Assembly (NCBI GenBank): GCA_024641805.1
Contig: JAHECJ010000040.1
Location: forward strand, 1,904 to 9,681
Source of the DNA: Desulfococcus sp.
Lineage (GTDB): Bacteria > Desulfobacterota > Desulfobacteria > Desulfobacterales > Desulfosalsimonadaceae
Reading direction: 5' to 3'
Length of the DNA: 7,778 nucleotides
Made by a program: the position numbers and the translations under genes. The notes beneath the pieces are model-generated. The model made no database searches, was not told where the DNA came from, and saw nothing but the letters and a program-made list of their open reading frames with translations. Below, piece by piece: positions 1 through 7,356 of the stretch; the first letter of the stretch is position 1; the number at the start of each line of letters is the position of its first letter.

Positions 1-3000
1 CTTCGGTTTCGTATTTTTTGAGTCGCATCATTGCATATAGCGAGTTGCAATAATGCATCATAAAAATGAAATAGAGGAATATAGGCGGTGCTGATCATTC
101 CTTCCAGATACTTTTTGAGAGCGTCGGCGCAAGCCATGGCTTCCGTGTAATTGCCAAACTGATAACTAAGCATTAATTTATAGAAAAACAGCATGTGGAG
201 CGCCGATGTGTCATTGCTCTCATGATGAATCGGCAGCATTTTTTCCTCATGATACACATCTCCACGCAACCGGCACGGATCATCAGCCTCGCCCATAAGG
301 TTCAATACCGTTTGCCGGGCCATTTCATTGAAATAAAAATGGGTATCCTGTTTATACTCCCGGATGGTCTTGCTGTAGCCGGCCATCTCCCCGGCGAGGG
401 TATCCAATGATCGCCCGCTGAAGAAAGAATGCGCGCAGTAAAAATAGGCGGAAAGGGTTCCGAATTCAAAATCGCCGAGATCCATTCCGATCTGATAAGC
501 GTTTAATAAATCGGGTAAGGTTGTTTGAAGGGGTTTTTTCCAGTGATCGATCATGCTGTGCACCAAAAGCATGGTCTGGGCTCTGAACTTTTTTGCGCAA
601 TCACGATCATTTAAAGATAAGGCGAGTTTTCCAAAACGGTGTCCAGTATTAATATCATTCAAGATACCGATCAGAAACATTCCATAGCCTGCAAAACCTG
701 CCGCGGTTCCAGGTGCGACACCATGCTTTAAAGATAACATCAGTCCTTCAAATCCGAGCATGGGCGTTAGTTTGGGACGGGCGCCATAGGCAGCGTGAGA
801 CATGCTGAGCATGATGCGGACCCCTGCCAGGCGGTACGGGTCGGTCATGTCGGTGAGGGAATTCAAGTCATCGATTTTTTTCCCAAACAGCGCAGCCTTG
901 GTTTTCAGCAATTTTAATAAAACCTGCAGCGTGTTCGGGTCTTCGGGAAATCGATACCCTAAAAATTTTAAAACATTCAATCCTTCTTCGACGACTTTCA
1001 ACAGCTGATTTCGAGCATAATAATACTGAATGTTGAGGTCATGGATTTTTATTCTGTCCAGCAGCGAACCCGAATGTCGCAGCGCAGATTCCGCCAGTTT
1101 TTCCATATCATCAAAATCGGTGCATAGAAATGCGGATTCGGCTGCCTCCAGGTGAAGATCAAATGTTAACTCATATTGTTCCTCCCATTTTTGTTCCGGC
1201 AGCAGAGCAATTCCTTTCTTACAATAGTCCAGCGCCGGCCGAAAGGCGGATGATGCTTTTGCCTTTTTAGCAGCCTGAAGATTGAGTTGCGCCACCTCGG
1301 CTTTTTCTTCCGGATGGTTGATGGCATAAGTCCCGCGGTTCAGCTGATTGACGATATCAAAAATTTTTTCATCTCGTTTGCTTTTGGGTGTTTGGGCTAA
1401 ACACAGCATTCCGATCCGAAAATGGTTTTTTTGCCTGTCCGTTTCAGGGACCAGGGCATAGGCGGACTGCTGAATCCGGTCATGGTGAAACCGGTATGCG
1501 GGAATCAGGTGTTCGGGGATTGCCGCCGGGTCATTGGATGCATTCGCCTGGTCGATAATTTGGATAAATTTAAAGGAGTCGTTTACTGGAAAAATAATAT
1601 CGTCTTTGACGGCCGCCCATAATTCGCCGGCAGTCTCTTCCAATGATTTCCGGCGCAATTTCGATAGCGTGAGCAGGTCGAACTGAGTGCCGATGCAGGC
1701 GGCCAGTTGTAAAATAAGTTGTGTGGGTTCCGGTAATTTAAGGATTCTCGCAGCCATGAATTCAATCACGTTATGTGTGATCTCTGCCTGTTGAATTCTT
1801 GTCACATCCCATTGCCAGAGACCGCTGTTGCCGTTAAAATAAATTTCTCCGATATCATGAAGCGATTTTAGAAATTGCTTTAGGAAAAAAGGGTTGCCGT
1901 GTGTTTTTTCAAGACACAGCGCCGCCATCGGGTGGGTTTTGTCCGGGAGGCACGATAATGTTTCCGACAAGAGTTGATTGATGTGAGATGTATTCAGATG
2001 TTGAAGAAAAAGTGTGGTTAGCGACGTTTCCGATTTTTTAAAGCGGTTGATGGTTAATGCCAACGGGTGGGATGGATCGATTTCATTGTCCCGGTAAGTC
2101 CCGACAAACATCAGATAATTTGTGTCGGTATCACTGGCGATTAATTCGATCAAATCAACGGATGCTTCGTCCGCCCATTGAAGGTCATCAATAAGAACGA
2201 CCAGAAATTGTTTTGAATCGGAAAACGCGCGCAACAAATTTAAAAAGGTTCGGTTGAAACGACTCCGGGCATCCATAGGGGGGAGATTCGGGATTTCGGG
2301 CTGTTTTCCGATAATGGATTCCAGTTCGGGAATAACCTCAATAATTACCTGACCGTTATTGCCCAGGGATTGAATCAGCAGTTTTTTCCAGAAAGAGGCG
2401 TTTTCTGTGCCTTTAGCCGTAATCTGATGGCCTAATTCATGAAAGGCCTGCCGTAATGCGGCGAAAGGAACGTTTTGATTATAGGGGTCGAATTTTCCAT
2501 ATATCAGATACGCATGGCTTTCGGTGACCTTTTTCCGGATTTCATTGACAAAAGCGGATTTCCCGATTCCCGGTTCCCCGGCAACCAGGACGATTTCTTT
2601 TTGCCCCTGACCGGCCTGGTTAAAAAGTTGGGTTAACATTTGAAGTTCGGCGTCTCTGCCGTAAAGTTTCTGCGGGATTTGGAATCGGCTTGAAATATCT
2701 TTTTGTCCGATTTTAAAATTTTGGATGCTCCCTTTTTTATTGAGCTGATCCAGGCATTCCTGTAAATCCGCCTGGAGCCCAAAGGTGCTTTGGTATCGGT
2801 TTTCCGCGGTTTTTGCCATGAGTTTTAAAATGATTTTCGAAATCATTTCAGGAATCCGGGGGTCTGATTCGTGCGGGGATAAGGGCAGGCGGGCAATATG
2901 AGAATGCACCAGCGTCATGGGATCTTCGGATTCAAATGGCAAATGATGGGTCGCCATCTGGTACAACGTCACGCCCAGGGAATAAAAATCCGTATGAAAG

Positions 3001-3560
3001 TCCAGGCTTCGATTCATCCGGCCCGTCTGTTCGGGGGATATATAAGGCAGCGTACCTTCAATGATTTTAGGGTCAAATGATTCCGGATGCACATGGGTGA
3101 GTTCAGTGGAAATGCCAAAATCGGTTATTTTGACCTGGCCGGTTTGCGGGTTCCATAAAATATTACCGGGATTGATATTCTTGTGAATGATGTTTTGCCG
3201 ATGAATCTGGCCCAGCGCTTCGGAAATCCGGATCGAAAACTGTAAAAATTGTGCCGGGTCAAACCGCTGATCCGGCAACAGCATTTCAATGGACTTTCCA
3301 TTAAAATCCTCCAGGATCATTGCCATGGAAAGTTGATACTTTTCCAGGCTGTATGCCTTGACAATCCCCTCAGAACTGAACATCCGCATCGTTTCATATT
3401 CCCGTCTGAAAAGGGCCTGTTCTTCAGGGGCCGGGTGCGGATTGGCCAGTTGTTTGATCACCACCGGCAACTGGTCTTTAAGGCGCAATCCATGGTAGAT
3501 GGCGGCGTCATTTCCTTTGTATATCAGATGCCCGATCTGGTATCCGGCAAAGATTGTCAT
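1..3560 (-). CDS. Giant Ser/Thr-kinase-like / AAA ATPase signalling protein, 5' part (C-terminus beyond window)
   Basis: The frame is open from ATG 3558-3560 to the window edge (about 1186 codons, no stop), so the gene is partial. Seen: a kinase-like domain (about residues 5-270) with ATP lysine K36 (VVIK), HKNINPGN at 126-133, DFG at 147-149, GTLPYISPEQTG at 169-180 and D191-FYSLG. A linker and LYGRD (about 300) begin an AAA/STAND ATPase with Walker A GEPGIGKS (about 327-334) and Walker B LIDDLQWAD (D458, D459). A RFHHDRIQQSAYAL motif lies near 690, then a helical, TPR-like solenoid runs to the edge. This order is known from multi-kinase signalling proteins whose C-terminus carries GAF and histidine-kinase domains; those parts are inferred, not seen. 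It is probably cytoplasmic, as there is no signal peptide or membrane segment. The catalytic Asp of HRD is Asn128 and the glycine-rich loop is degenerate, so phosphotransfer is doubtful. The start is supported by GAGGAG nine bases upstream. The ligand and output are unknown. Confidence 0.9.
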   Translation of the reverse strand, partial: MTIFAGYQIGHLIYKGNDAAIYHGLRLKDQLPVVIKQLANPHPAPEEQALFRREYETMRMFSSEGIVKAYSLEKYQLSMAMILEDFNGKSIEMLLPDQRFDPAQFLQFSIRISEALGQIHRQNIIHKNINPGNILWNPQTGQVKITDFGISTELTHVHPESFDPKIIEGTLPYISPEQTGRMNRSLDFHTDFYSLGVTLYQMATHHLPFESEDPMTLVHSHIARLPLSPHESDPRIPEMISKIILKLMAKTAENRYQSTFGLQADLQECLDQLNKKGSIQNFKIGQKDISSRFQIPQKLYGRDAELQMLTQLFNQAGQGQKEIVLVAGEPGIGKSAFVNEIRKKVTESHAYLIYGKFDPYNQNVPFAALRQAFHELGHQITAKGTENASFWKKLLIQSLGNNGQVIIEVIPELESIIGKQPEIPNLPPMDARSRFNRTFLNLLRAFSDSKQFLVVLIDDLQWADEASVDLIELIASDTDTNYLMFVGTYRDNEIDPSHPLALTINRFKKSETSLTTLFLQHLNTSHINQLLSETLSCLPDKTHPMAALCLEKTHGNPFFLKQFLKSLHDIGEIYFNGNSGLWQWDVTRIQQAEITHNVIEFMAARILKLPEPTQLILQLAACIGTQFDLLTLSKLRRKSLEETAGELWAAVKDDIIFPVNDSFKFIQIIDQANASNDPAAIPEHLIPAYRFHHDRIQQSAYALVPETDRQKNHFRIGMLCLAQTPKSKRDEKIFDIVNQLNRGTYAINHPEEKAEVAQLNLQAAKKAKASSAFRPALDYCKKGIALLPEQKWEEQYELTFDLHLEAAESAFLCTDFDDMEKLAESALRHSGSLLDRIKIHDLNIQYYYARNQLLKVVEEGLNVLKFLGYRFPEDPNTLQVLLKLLKTKAALFGKKIDDLNSLTDMTDPYRLAGVRIMLSMSHAAYGARPKLTPMLGFEGLMLSLKHGVAPGTAAGFAGYGMFLIGILNDINTGHRFGKLALSLNDRDCAKKFRAQTMLLVHSMIDHWKKPLQTTLPDLLNAYQIGMDLGDFEFGTLSAYFYCAHSFFSGRSLDTLAGEMAGYSKTIREYKQDTHFYFNEMARQTVLNLMGEADDPCRLRGDVYHEEKMLPIHHESNDTSALHMLFFYKLMLSYQFGNYTEAMACADALKKYLEGMISTAYIPLFHFYDALLQLAICNDATQKIRNR

Positions 3561-3569
3561 GCGTTTAGG

Positions 3570-3575
3570 CTCCTC
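3570..3575 (-). promoter_or_regulatory. Ribosome binding site of the kinase/ATPase gene
   Basis: On the minus strand GAGGAG lies nine bases before the ATG at 3560. It is a strong Shine-Dalgarno match. The kinase fold begins directly after this ATG, so the site fixes the start. Confidence 0.75.
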
Positions 3576-3595
3576 TATCAGGCAATTCGGTTGCT

Positions 3596-3623
3596 TGCCG
3601 GATTATTTTCAAACCATCCGGCA
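3596..3623. repeat. Perfect 8-bp inverted repeat in the kinase gene leader
   Basis: TGCCGGAT (3596-3603) and ATCCGGCA (3616-3623) are exact reverse complements around a 12-base loop, 36-63 bases upstream of the kinase start codon. It could be an operator dyad or an mRNA leader hairpin. In the plus direction it is followed only by a broken A/T stretch, so it is a poor intrinsic terminator. The arms are seen; any function is inference. Confidence 0.45.
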
Positions 3624-3798
3624 CTAATATTTTATTCGTATGGCATCGGCGGTTATATGCAGCATCCAGTCAAAATCGGTATTTAAATCGTTTGCTATGA
3701 GCATGTCCGACAATATAGATTTATCCTAATACCATAAAACTAAAAAATAATAAATATAATAATTAGATAGAAATCGTCTCTTCGTTATCAGAAAATCT

Positions 3799-3930
3799 TT
3801 AACTTCTATGGTTATGCTGAATCTCAGCCGCTGGCAGTTTGCCGTTGAACACAAACCGCTTGTTTTGGCTTATTTTTGCGGGGAGCGGAGAATGAACTCC
3901 GGTGCAGGTTTCTGTTGCATAAGATCTCAT
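3799..3930 (-). CDS. Possible 43-residue small protein or gene-start remnant
   Basis: ATG 3928-3930 opens a 43-codon frame ending in TAA at 3799-3801. A purine-rich GAGGGGG lies about seven bases upstream, a good ribosome site. The ATG overlaps the stop of a preceding minus-strand frame as ATGA, the same arrangement as in the operon at the right of the window. The peptide begins MRSYATETCTG and ends IQHNHRS. It has one cysteine, is polar and basic, and has no membrane segment or motif that I recognise. Local base composition is closer to coding DNA than the A/T-rich DNA around it. It could be a true small gene, the 5' stub of a lost gene, or chance; I lean to remnant. Confidence 0.25.
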   Translation of the reverse strand: MRSYATETCTGVHSPLPAKISQNKRFVFNGKLPAAEIQHNHRS

Positions 3931-4054
3931 TGGTATGCCCCCTCGATCGAATAGGATCCGGCTTCCCGAACGGCGCCATTAAACGCACTCAGCGCTTCCT
4001 CGTATGGGTTTTGATAAGGTGGCGTCCAATGGAATGCCCTGAATGGTATACTAA
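3927..4054 (-). pseudogene. Possible 3' remnant of an unidentified gene
   Basis: A minus-strand frame ending at TGA 3927-3929 reads as plausible protein over its last 40 or so codons (PFRAFHWTPPYQNPYEEAL, then SAFNGAVREAGSYSIEGAYQ). Upstream of about 4050 it passes into A/T-rich DNA that translates to Asn/Ile/Lys-rich sequence, with an in-frame stop within about 60 bases and no credible start codon. The sharp composition change at about 4045 suggests the C-terminal end of a gene whose 5' part was lost by deletion or insertion. I do not recognise the family. The right-hand limit is approximate. It could also be non-coding. Confidence 0.25.
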
Positions 4055-4400
4055 TTTTCTTCCTATAATTATTTGTAGAATTCAATATAAAGATATTAAG
4101 GTTTATAATTTAAATACATTCGTTGATTTTTTTAATAAGACTATTTAATTTATCGCTTATATTAAATTAATTATATTTAAATAAATCAATATATTAATTT
4201 AGTGTAAATGATAACCACCTGTAAATAATAGTGGATAAATAAGTTTAAGGATTAGGTCGTTTAGTAAATATTTGAGTTTATTGTTTTTATTGTTACAGAT
4301 AATTTATTTCATTATTTCATTGATTTATAAAATTTTTATTGGTATGATTAAGCATTAAAAATAAAAGATAAAAAATTAATTAGATTCTACTTGTTAATTC
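4045..4400. other. Strongly A/T-rich intergenic block
   Basis: About 350 bases are dominated by A and T, in sharp contrast with the coding DNA on both sides. No credible gene is present. The block includes a perfect 9-bp A/T inverted repeat (4163-4171 with 4193-4201), which is near chance level in such DNA. It lies upstream of the radical SAM gene and contains its best promoter candidate. Possible roles are promoter and UP-element DNA, a binding zone for nucleoid proteins, or an old insertion scar. Confidence 0.6.
4320..4348 (+). promoter_or_regulatory. Sigma70-like promoter candidate for the radical SAM gene
   Basis: TTGATT (4320-4325) and TATGAT (4343-4348) are separated by exactly 17 bases and match consensus at 4/6 and 5/6 positions. 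The surrounding A/T-rich DNA could act as an UP element. Transcription would start near 4355, leaving a leader of about 140 bases before the ATG at 4494. A/T-rich DNA gives many chance matches, so this is a candidate only. Confidence 0.4.
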
Positions 4401-4414
4401 GTTGTAGCGGATGT

Positions 4415-4439
4415 CGTTTAAGGCGAGGTCCTTTTAACG
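4415..4439. repeat. Imperfect inverted repeat in the radical SAM gene leader
   Basis: CGTTTAAGG (4415-4423) pairs imperfectly with CCTTTTAACG (4430-4439) around a six-base loop, in the transcribed leader 55-80 bases before the ATG. It might be an operator or a small leader hairpin. There is no T-run after it, so it is not an intrinsic terminator. Confidence 0.25.
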
Positions 4440-4480
4440 CGTTGGCTGAGGATAGCGTGGAGCAGGTAAACAAGTAGAAA

Positions 4481-4486
4481 GAGGAG
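4481..4486 (+). promoter_or_regulatory. Ribosome binding site of the radical SAM gene
   Basis: GAGGAG ends seven bases before ATG 4494-4496, ideal spacing. It supports this start over the later in-frame ATGs. Confidence 0.75.
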
Positions 4487-4493
4487 AAGAGAG

Positions 4494-5849
4494 ATGCAAA
4501 CATTTTTCGAAAGTCCGCTGAGTTCCGTATTATCCAAGGATTATTTAACCCCGAAGTCGCTTGCCCATTATAAGTCGTTTACGCTTCGAAATTTTCGGGA
4601 AATTCCGCAAATTCGCCGATTGTCCGCTGAACAGATCGAGGCCATCGAAGTTGTTGGAAGGGTATTGCCTTTTAAAACAAATAATTATGTTGTAAATGAA
4701 TTGATCGACTGGGCCAACGTACCGAATGATCCGATTTTTATTCTTAATTTTCCGCAAAAAGACATGCTCAAGCCCGATCAATATGAAATGATCGCGAATC
4801 TGATGAAGCATAATGCCGGGGTCGATGAGATTGACCAGGCGGCGATGAAGATCCGTTGGGAACTCAATCCCCATCCGGCCGGGCAGGGGCGCAATATTCC
4901 AACGTATGAGGGGATAAAATTAAAGGGAAGTCAGCACAAATACCGGGAAACCATCTTGTTTTTCCCCAGTCATGGACAAACCTGCCATGCCTATTGCACG
5001 TTTTGCTTCCGGTGGCCGCAGTTCGTCGGGATGAATGACATCAAGTTCGCCATGCGCGAAACCAGCCTGCTGATCAATTACATTAAGAATCATCCGGAAA
5101 TCACCGACCTGATCTTTACCGGTGGGGATCCCCTGGTCATGAGTACGAAATTGCTGGCTGCATACATCAATCCCATATTGAAAGCCAATATCCGGCACCT
5201 GAAAACCATCCGGATCGGCTCCAAGGCGTTGAGCTACTGGCCATATCGATTTCTGTCCGACGATGATTCGGAATCACTGCTGGACCTGTTTAATAACATC
5301 ACCCGGTCCGGAAAGCATTTATCCATTATGGCGCATTTTAATCATCCCCGGGAACTGGGGCCGGGGGCGGCAAAGGATGCGATAAAAAGAATCCGCGAAA
5401 CCGGTGCTGAAATCAGAACCCAGTCGCCTCTGTTACGGCGTATCAACGATCATCCGGAAGTGTGGGCCAGGATGTGGCAAACTCAGGTAGAACTAGGATG
5501 TATCCCGTATTATATGTTTATCGTCCGGGATACCGGTACACATCAGTATTTTGAAATTCCCCTGGAAACGGCATGGAATATATTCCGCAGCGCATATCAG
5601 AACGTCAGCGGGCTGGCGCGAACGGTCAGAGGACCGAGCATGTCGGCTCGCCCGGGCAAAATACAGGTGCTGGGCATCAGCGAAATACAGGGGGAAAAAG
5701 TTTTTGTTCTTCGGTTTCTGCAGGGAAGAAATCCGGATTGGGTGGGCAAACCTTTTTTTGCCCGATATGATAAAAATGCAAACTGGCTGAGCGATTTAAA
5801 GCCGGCGTTCAATGAGAAGCGTTTCTTTTATGAAACGGACCCTTCGTAG
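4494..5849 (+). CDS. KamA-family radical SAM protein (lysine 2,3-aminomutase-like), substrate unknown
   Basis: The 451-residue cytoplasmic protein belongs to the lysine 2,3-aminomutase superfamily, whose members use a [4Fe-4S] cluster, S-adenosylmethionine and usually PLP to shift an amino group. Seen: an N-terminal helical part with DPIFILNFPQ near 80-90, radical SAM motif C164-x3-C168-x2-C171 (CHAYCTFCFRW), GGDPL at 210-214, PYYMFIVRDTG about 338-348, and ARPGK ending at K389. In classical KamA the PLP lysine lies in PGGGGK and is preceded by a substrate-binding Asp. Here the loop is shorter and Ser382 stands seven residues before K389, so PLP is plausible but the substrate probably differs. 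KamA is about 416 residues; this protein is somewhat longer. The gene stands alone, with no lysine-degradation, acetyltransferase or epmB/efp partner in view. It has its own promoter candidate and a strong ribosome site. I am sure of the superfamily and unsure of the reaction. Confidence 0.9.
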   Translation: MQTFFESPLSSVLSKDYLTPKSLAHYKSFTLRNFREIPQIRRLSAEQIEAIEVVGRVLPFKTNNYVVNELIDWANVPNDPIFILNFPQKDMLKPDQYEMIANLMKHNAGVDEIDQAAMKIRWELNPHPAGQGRNIPTYEGIKLKGSQHKYRETILFFPSHGQTCHAYCTFCFRWPQFVGMNDIKFAMRETSLLINYIKNHPEITDLIFTGGDPLVMSTKLLAAYINPILKANIRHLKTIRIGSKALSYWPYRFLSDDDSESLLDLFNNITRSGKHLSIMAHFNHPRELGPGAAKDAIKRIRETGAEIRTQSPLLRRINDHPEVWARMWQTQVELGCIPYYMFIVRDTGTHQYFEIPLETAWNIFRSAYQNVSGLARTVRGPSMSARPGKIQVLGISEIQGEKVFVLRFLQGRNPDWVGKPFFARYDKNANWLSDLKPAFNEKRFFYETDPS

Positions 5850-5869
5850 ATTGTCCTTTGATACATTTT
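5850..5869. other. Short convergent gap between two stop codons
   Basis: Only 20 bases separate the plus-strand TAG (5847-5849) from the minus-strand TAA (5870-5872). A 6-bp hairpin (CGTTTC 5820-5825 with GAAACG 5832-5837) lies at the end of the upstream gene but lacks a T-run on either strand. No intrinsic terminator is evident, so the two transcripts may overlap at their 3' ends. Confidence 0.5.
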
Positions 5870-6337
5870 TTATTTTTTAGCAAAAAGATTGTCGCTGGTA
5901 ATTTTTTTAACAAATACCACAAAAACCAGATACAGCGATGCGGATAGAATAAAGAGATCCCGTAAAATCGTTCTCATATCTATGATATCGCCCGGCTCCG
6001 TGGAAAAGCATCCGCAACTGATATCAAGCCCCCTGGCAATATTGAGCGAAAGGGCGGCAATAAACGCCACCATTAATAAGGTATATAATATGACGGTTCC
6101 CTGCATCCAGATGCCCAGGATCAGCAGACTGCCGACAATGACCTCGAGCCAGGGAAGGCAAATGGCAAATATATTGATGAAGACATCGGGCAGTAAATGA
6201 TAATTATACACGGCGCCGGCAAATGATGCGGTATCCAGAATTTTGGGGATGCCGGCGGTAATGAATATGGCACCGAGGGCAAAACGAACGATGATGGATA
6301 TTCGGTGATGTATTTTCAGGGAGTTCATTTTCTTCAT
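5870..6337 (-). CDS. MauE/DoxX-family membrane protein with a CGC motif
   Basis: The 155-residue inner-membrane protein has about four hydrophobic segments (roughly 13-33, 52-76, 80-100, 126-144). Conserved family features are visible: AGIPKILD (28-35), NYHLLP (45-50), LPWLE (61-65) and SCGCF with C108 and C110 next to the membrane. MauE/DoxX proteins are linked to disulfide or sulfur-compound redox chemistry; MauE is needed for disulfide formation in methylamine dehydrogenase. A thiol-redox role for the CxC pair is inferred. An in-frame ATG at 6416-6418 would add 27 polar residues lying inside the preceding gene. I chose ATG 6335-6337 because it forms an ATGA overlap with the stop of the cation transporter and removes the non-membrane tail. 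It is the last gene of the rhodanese/transporter operon, and expression probably depends on coupling, since only a weak ribosome site (GGA) is present. Confidence 0.82.
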   Translation of the reverse strand: MKKMNSLKIHHRISIIVRFALGAIFITAGIPKILDTASFAGAVYNYHLLPDVFINIFAICLPWLEVIVGSLLILGIWMQGTVILYTLLMVAFIAALSLNIARGLDISCGCFSTEPGDIIDMRTILRDLFILSASLYLVFVVFVKKITSDNLFAKK

Positions 6338-7356
6338 GATTGTCCAGTCTGCCCGACCGGTTGGAGTGTTTGCTGTTCCGGACGGGTCAGCTCGCAAAGT
6401 ATATTCCCGTTTCCGCATTTTGCGGTTTCAAACTGAAGAACCGGGTGGTCGATGCCGAATTTATGAAACAGCTGATGCCGCATTTTTTCCGATAAAATTT
6501 CAGTTTCACTGACCAGCTGATCGTTTACGGTCAGGTGGCAGCTGAACGCAATTCCCGTATTGCCGACATTCCACGCATGCAGATAATGGGCTGATTCTAT
6601 TTCGGGCCGGGATTCAAGATAACGTTGAACCGCCGAAAGGTCAAGGCCTTTGGGTGTTGCATTCATCAATATTGAAGTCGCTTCCTTTAATACATCCCAT
6701 CCGTTTTTGAGAATAAAGACCGCAATGACAAGGCAGAGGATTGAATCCAGCCAGTACCAGGGCTTCCAGAGTAAAATGGCGCCGTTGACGAGTACGGCCA
6801 GTGATGTAAAAAAATCGCCCAGCATATGCAGAAAGGCGCCCCGGATATTCAGATTGTGCTTTGAATCCTTATATAGCATCATGGCGGAAAGGCCATTGCC
6901 GGCAATTCCCGCACCGGCCATTGCCATCACGATTTTTGCTGAAACCGGCTCCGGATGCCCCAGTCTTCCGACGGCTTCATACAGGATGAAAATAACCGCG
7001 CAAAGCAAAATTGCCACATTTGCCAGTGCCCCGATAATTTCTGCGCGCTGGTAGCCGAAGGTGAGTCTTTTTGAAGCCCCTTTTTTACCGATATGCAGGG
7101 CAACATATGAAACCAGAAGCCCGGCAAGATCACTCAAGTTGTGAACGGCATCGGAGATCAGGGCCATGCTGTTGGATAAAAATCCCCCGATCAGTTGTGC
7201 CACAGGAATCAAAAAATTTAATACAATTGCAAACAAAAGTCGGCGGCCGCTGGTTTGCGAGTCGCCGACGTTATGATGAGAGTGATGAATATGTTTCCCG
7301 GATTTTTTGGGGGGATCCGGATGCGTTGAAGTCATGATGCGTTGTCGGGACGTCAT
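6334..7356 (-). CDS. CDF-family cation efflux transporter (CzcD/ZitB type, Zn-like)
   Basis: The 340-residue inner-membrane protein exports divalent cations in exchange for protons. It shows six hydrophobic segments (about 40-60, 64-88, 107-127, 141-163, 173-193, 196-217) and a cytoplasmic C-terminal domain (about 225-310) of the type used for dimerisation. Metal-site motifs are intact: SDAVHNLSD with H72 and D76 in segment 2, and LHMLGD with H177 and D181 in segment 5. This HD/HD tetrahedral set is typical of Zn-type members, so Zn, perhaps with Cd or Co, is the likely substrate. The N-terminus holds a His cluster (HIHHSHH, 22-28). The tail after 310 has two cysteines (KCGNGNILC), of unknown role. 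ATG 7354-7356 overlaps the rhodanese stop as ATGA and was preferred. ATG 7333-7335 (M8) is an alternative, and neither has a strong ribosome site, which supports coupling. The stop overlaps the next gene by four bases. Confidence 0.92.
   Translation of the reverse strand: MTSRQRIMTSTHPDPPKKSGKHIHHSHHNVGDSQTSGRRLLFAIVLNFLIPVAQLIGGFLSNSMALISDAVHNLSDLAGLLVSYVALHIGKKGASKRLTFGYQRAEIIGALANVAILLCAVIFILYEAVGRLGHPEPVSAKIVMAMAGAGIAGNGLSAMMLYKDSKHNLNIRGAFLHMLGDFFTSLAVLVNGAILLWKPWYWLDSILCLVIAVFILKNGWDVLKEATSILMNATPKGLDLSAVQRYLESRPEIESAHYLHAWNVGNTGIAFSCHLTVNDQLVSETEILSEKMRHQLFHKFGIDHPVLQFETAKCGNGNILCELTRPEQQTLQPVGQTGQS

Larger units (their letters stand above)
3561..3798 (-). other. Upstream leader/promoter region of the kinase gene
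   Basis: This stretch has no convincing gene on either strand. Its right part (about 3710-3775) is very A/T-rich and is the likely place for a minus-strand promoter. I could not pick a clear -35/-10 pair with good spacing. The left part holds the 8-bp dyad and the ribosome site described separately. A plus-strand reading frame from 3249 runs into this stretch, but it is antisense to the conserved kinase domain and has no protein-like features. Confidence 0.4.

Noticed and set aside
3249..3686. Plus-strand 145-codon reading frame
   Set aside because: It is antisense to the conserved kinase domain, whose motifs are clear on the minus strand. Its translation has no recognisable features.
3876..4148. 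Plus-strand 90-codon reading frame in the intergenic region
   Set aside because: No ribosome site. The right half is A/T-rich low-complexity sequence, and the minus strand reads more protein-like in the same place.
4163..4201. 9-bp A/T inverted repeat
   Set aside because: In nearly pure A/T sequence such matches are expected by chance. Only noted within the A/T-rich block.
4400..4470. Possible integron attC-like site (GTTTAAGGC ... AACGCGTTGGC)
   Set aside because: The core-site consensus and the paired arms are not present in the right order. No integrase or cassette array is visible.
4545..5198. Two minus-strand frames (109 and 92 codons) inside the radical SAM gene
   Set aside because: They are antisense shadows of a gene with complete family motifs and a strong ribosome site on the plus strand.
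5820..5837. 6-bp hairpin CGTTTC/GAAACG as a terminator
   Set aside because: It is inside the coding end of the radical SAM gene and no T-run follows on either strand.
6650..7054. Plus-strand 134-codon frame
   Set aside because: It is antisense to the CDF membrane domain, whose metal motifs and six hydrophobic segments are intact.
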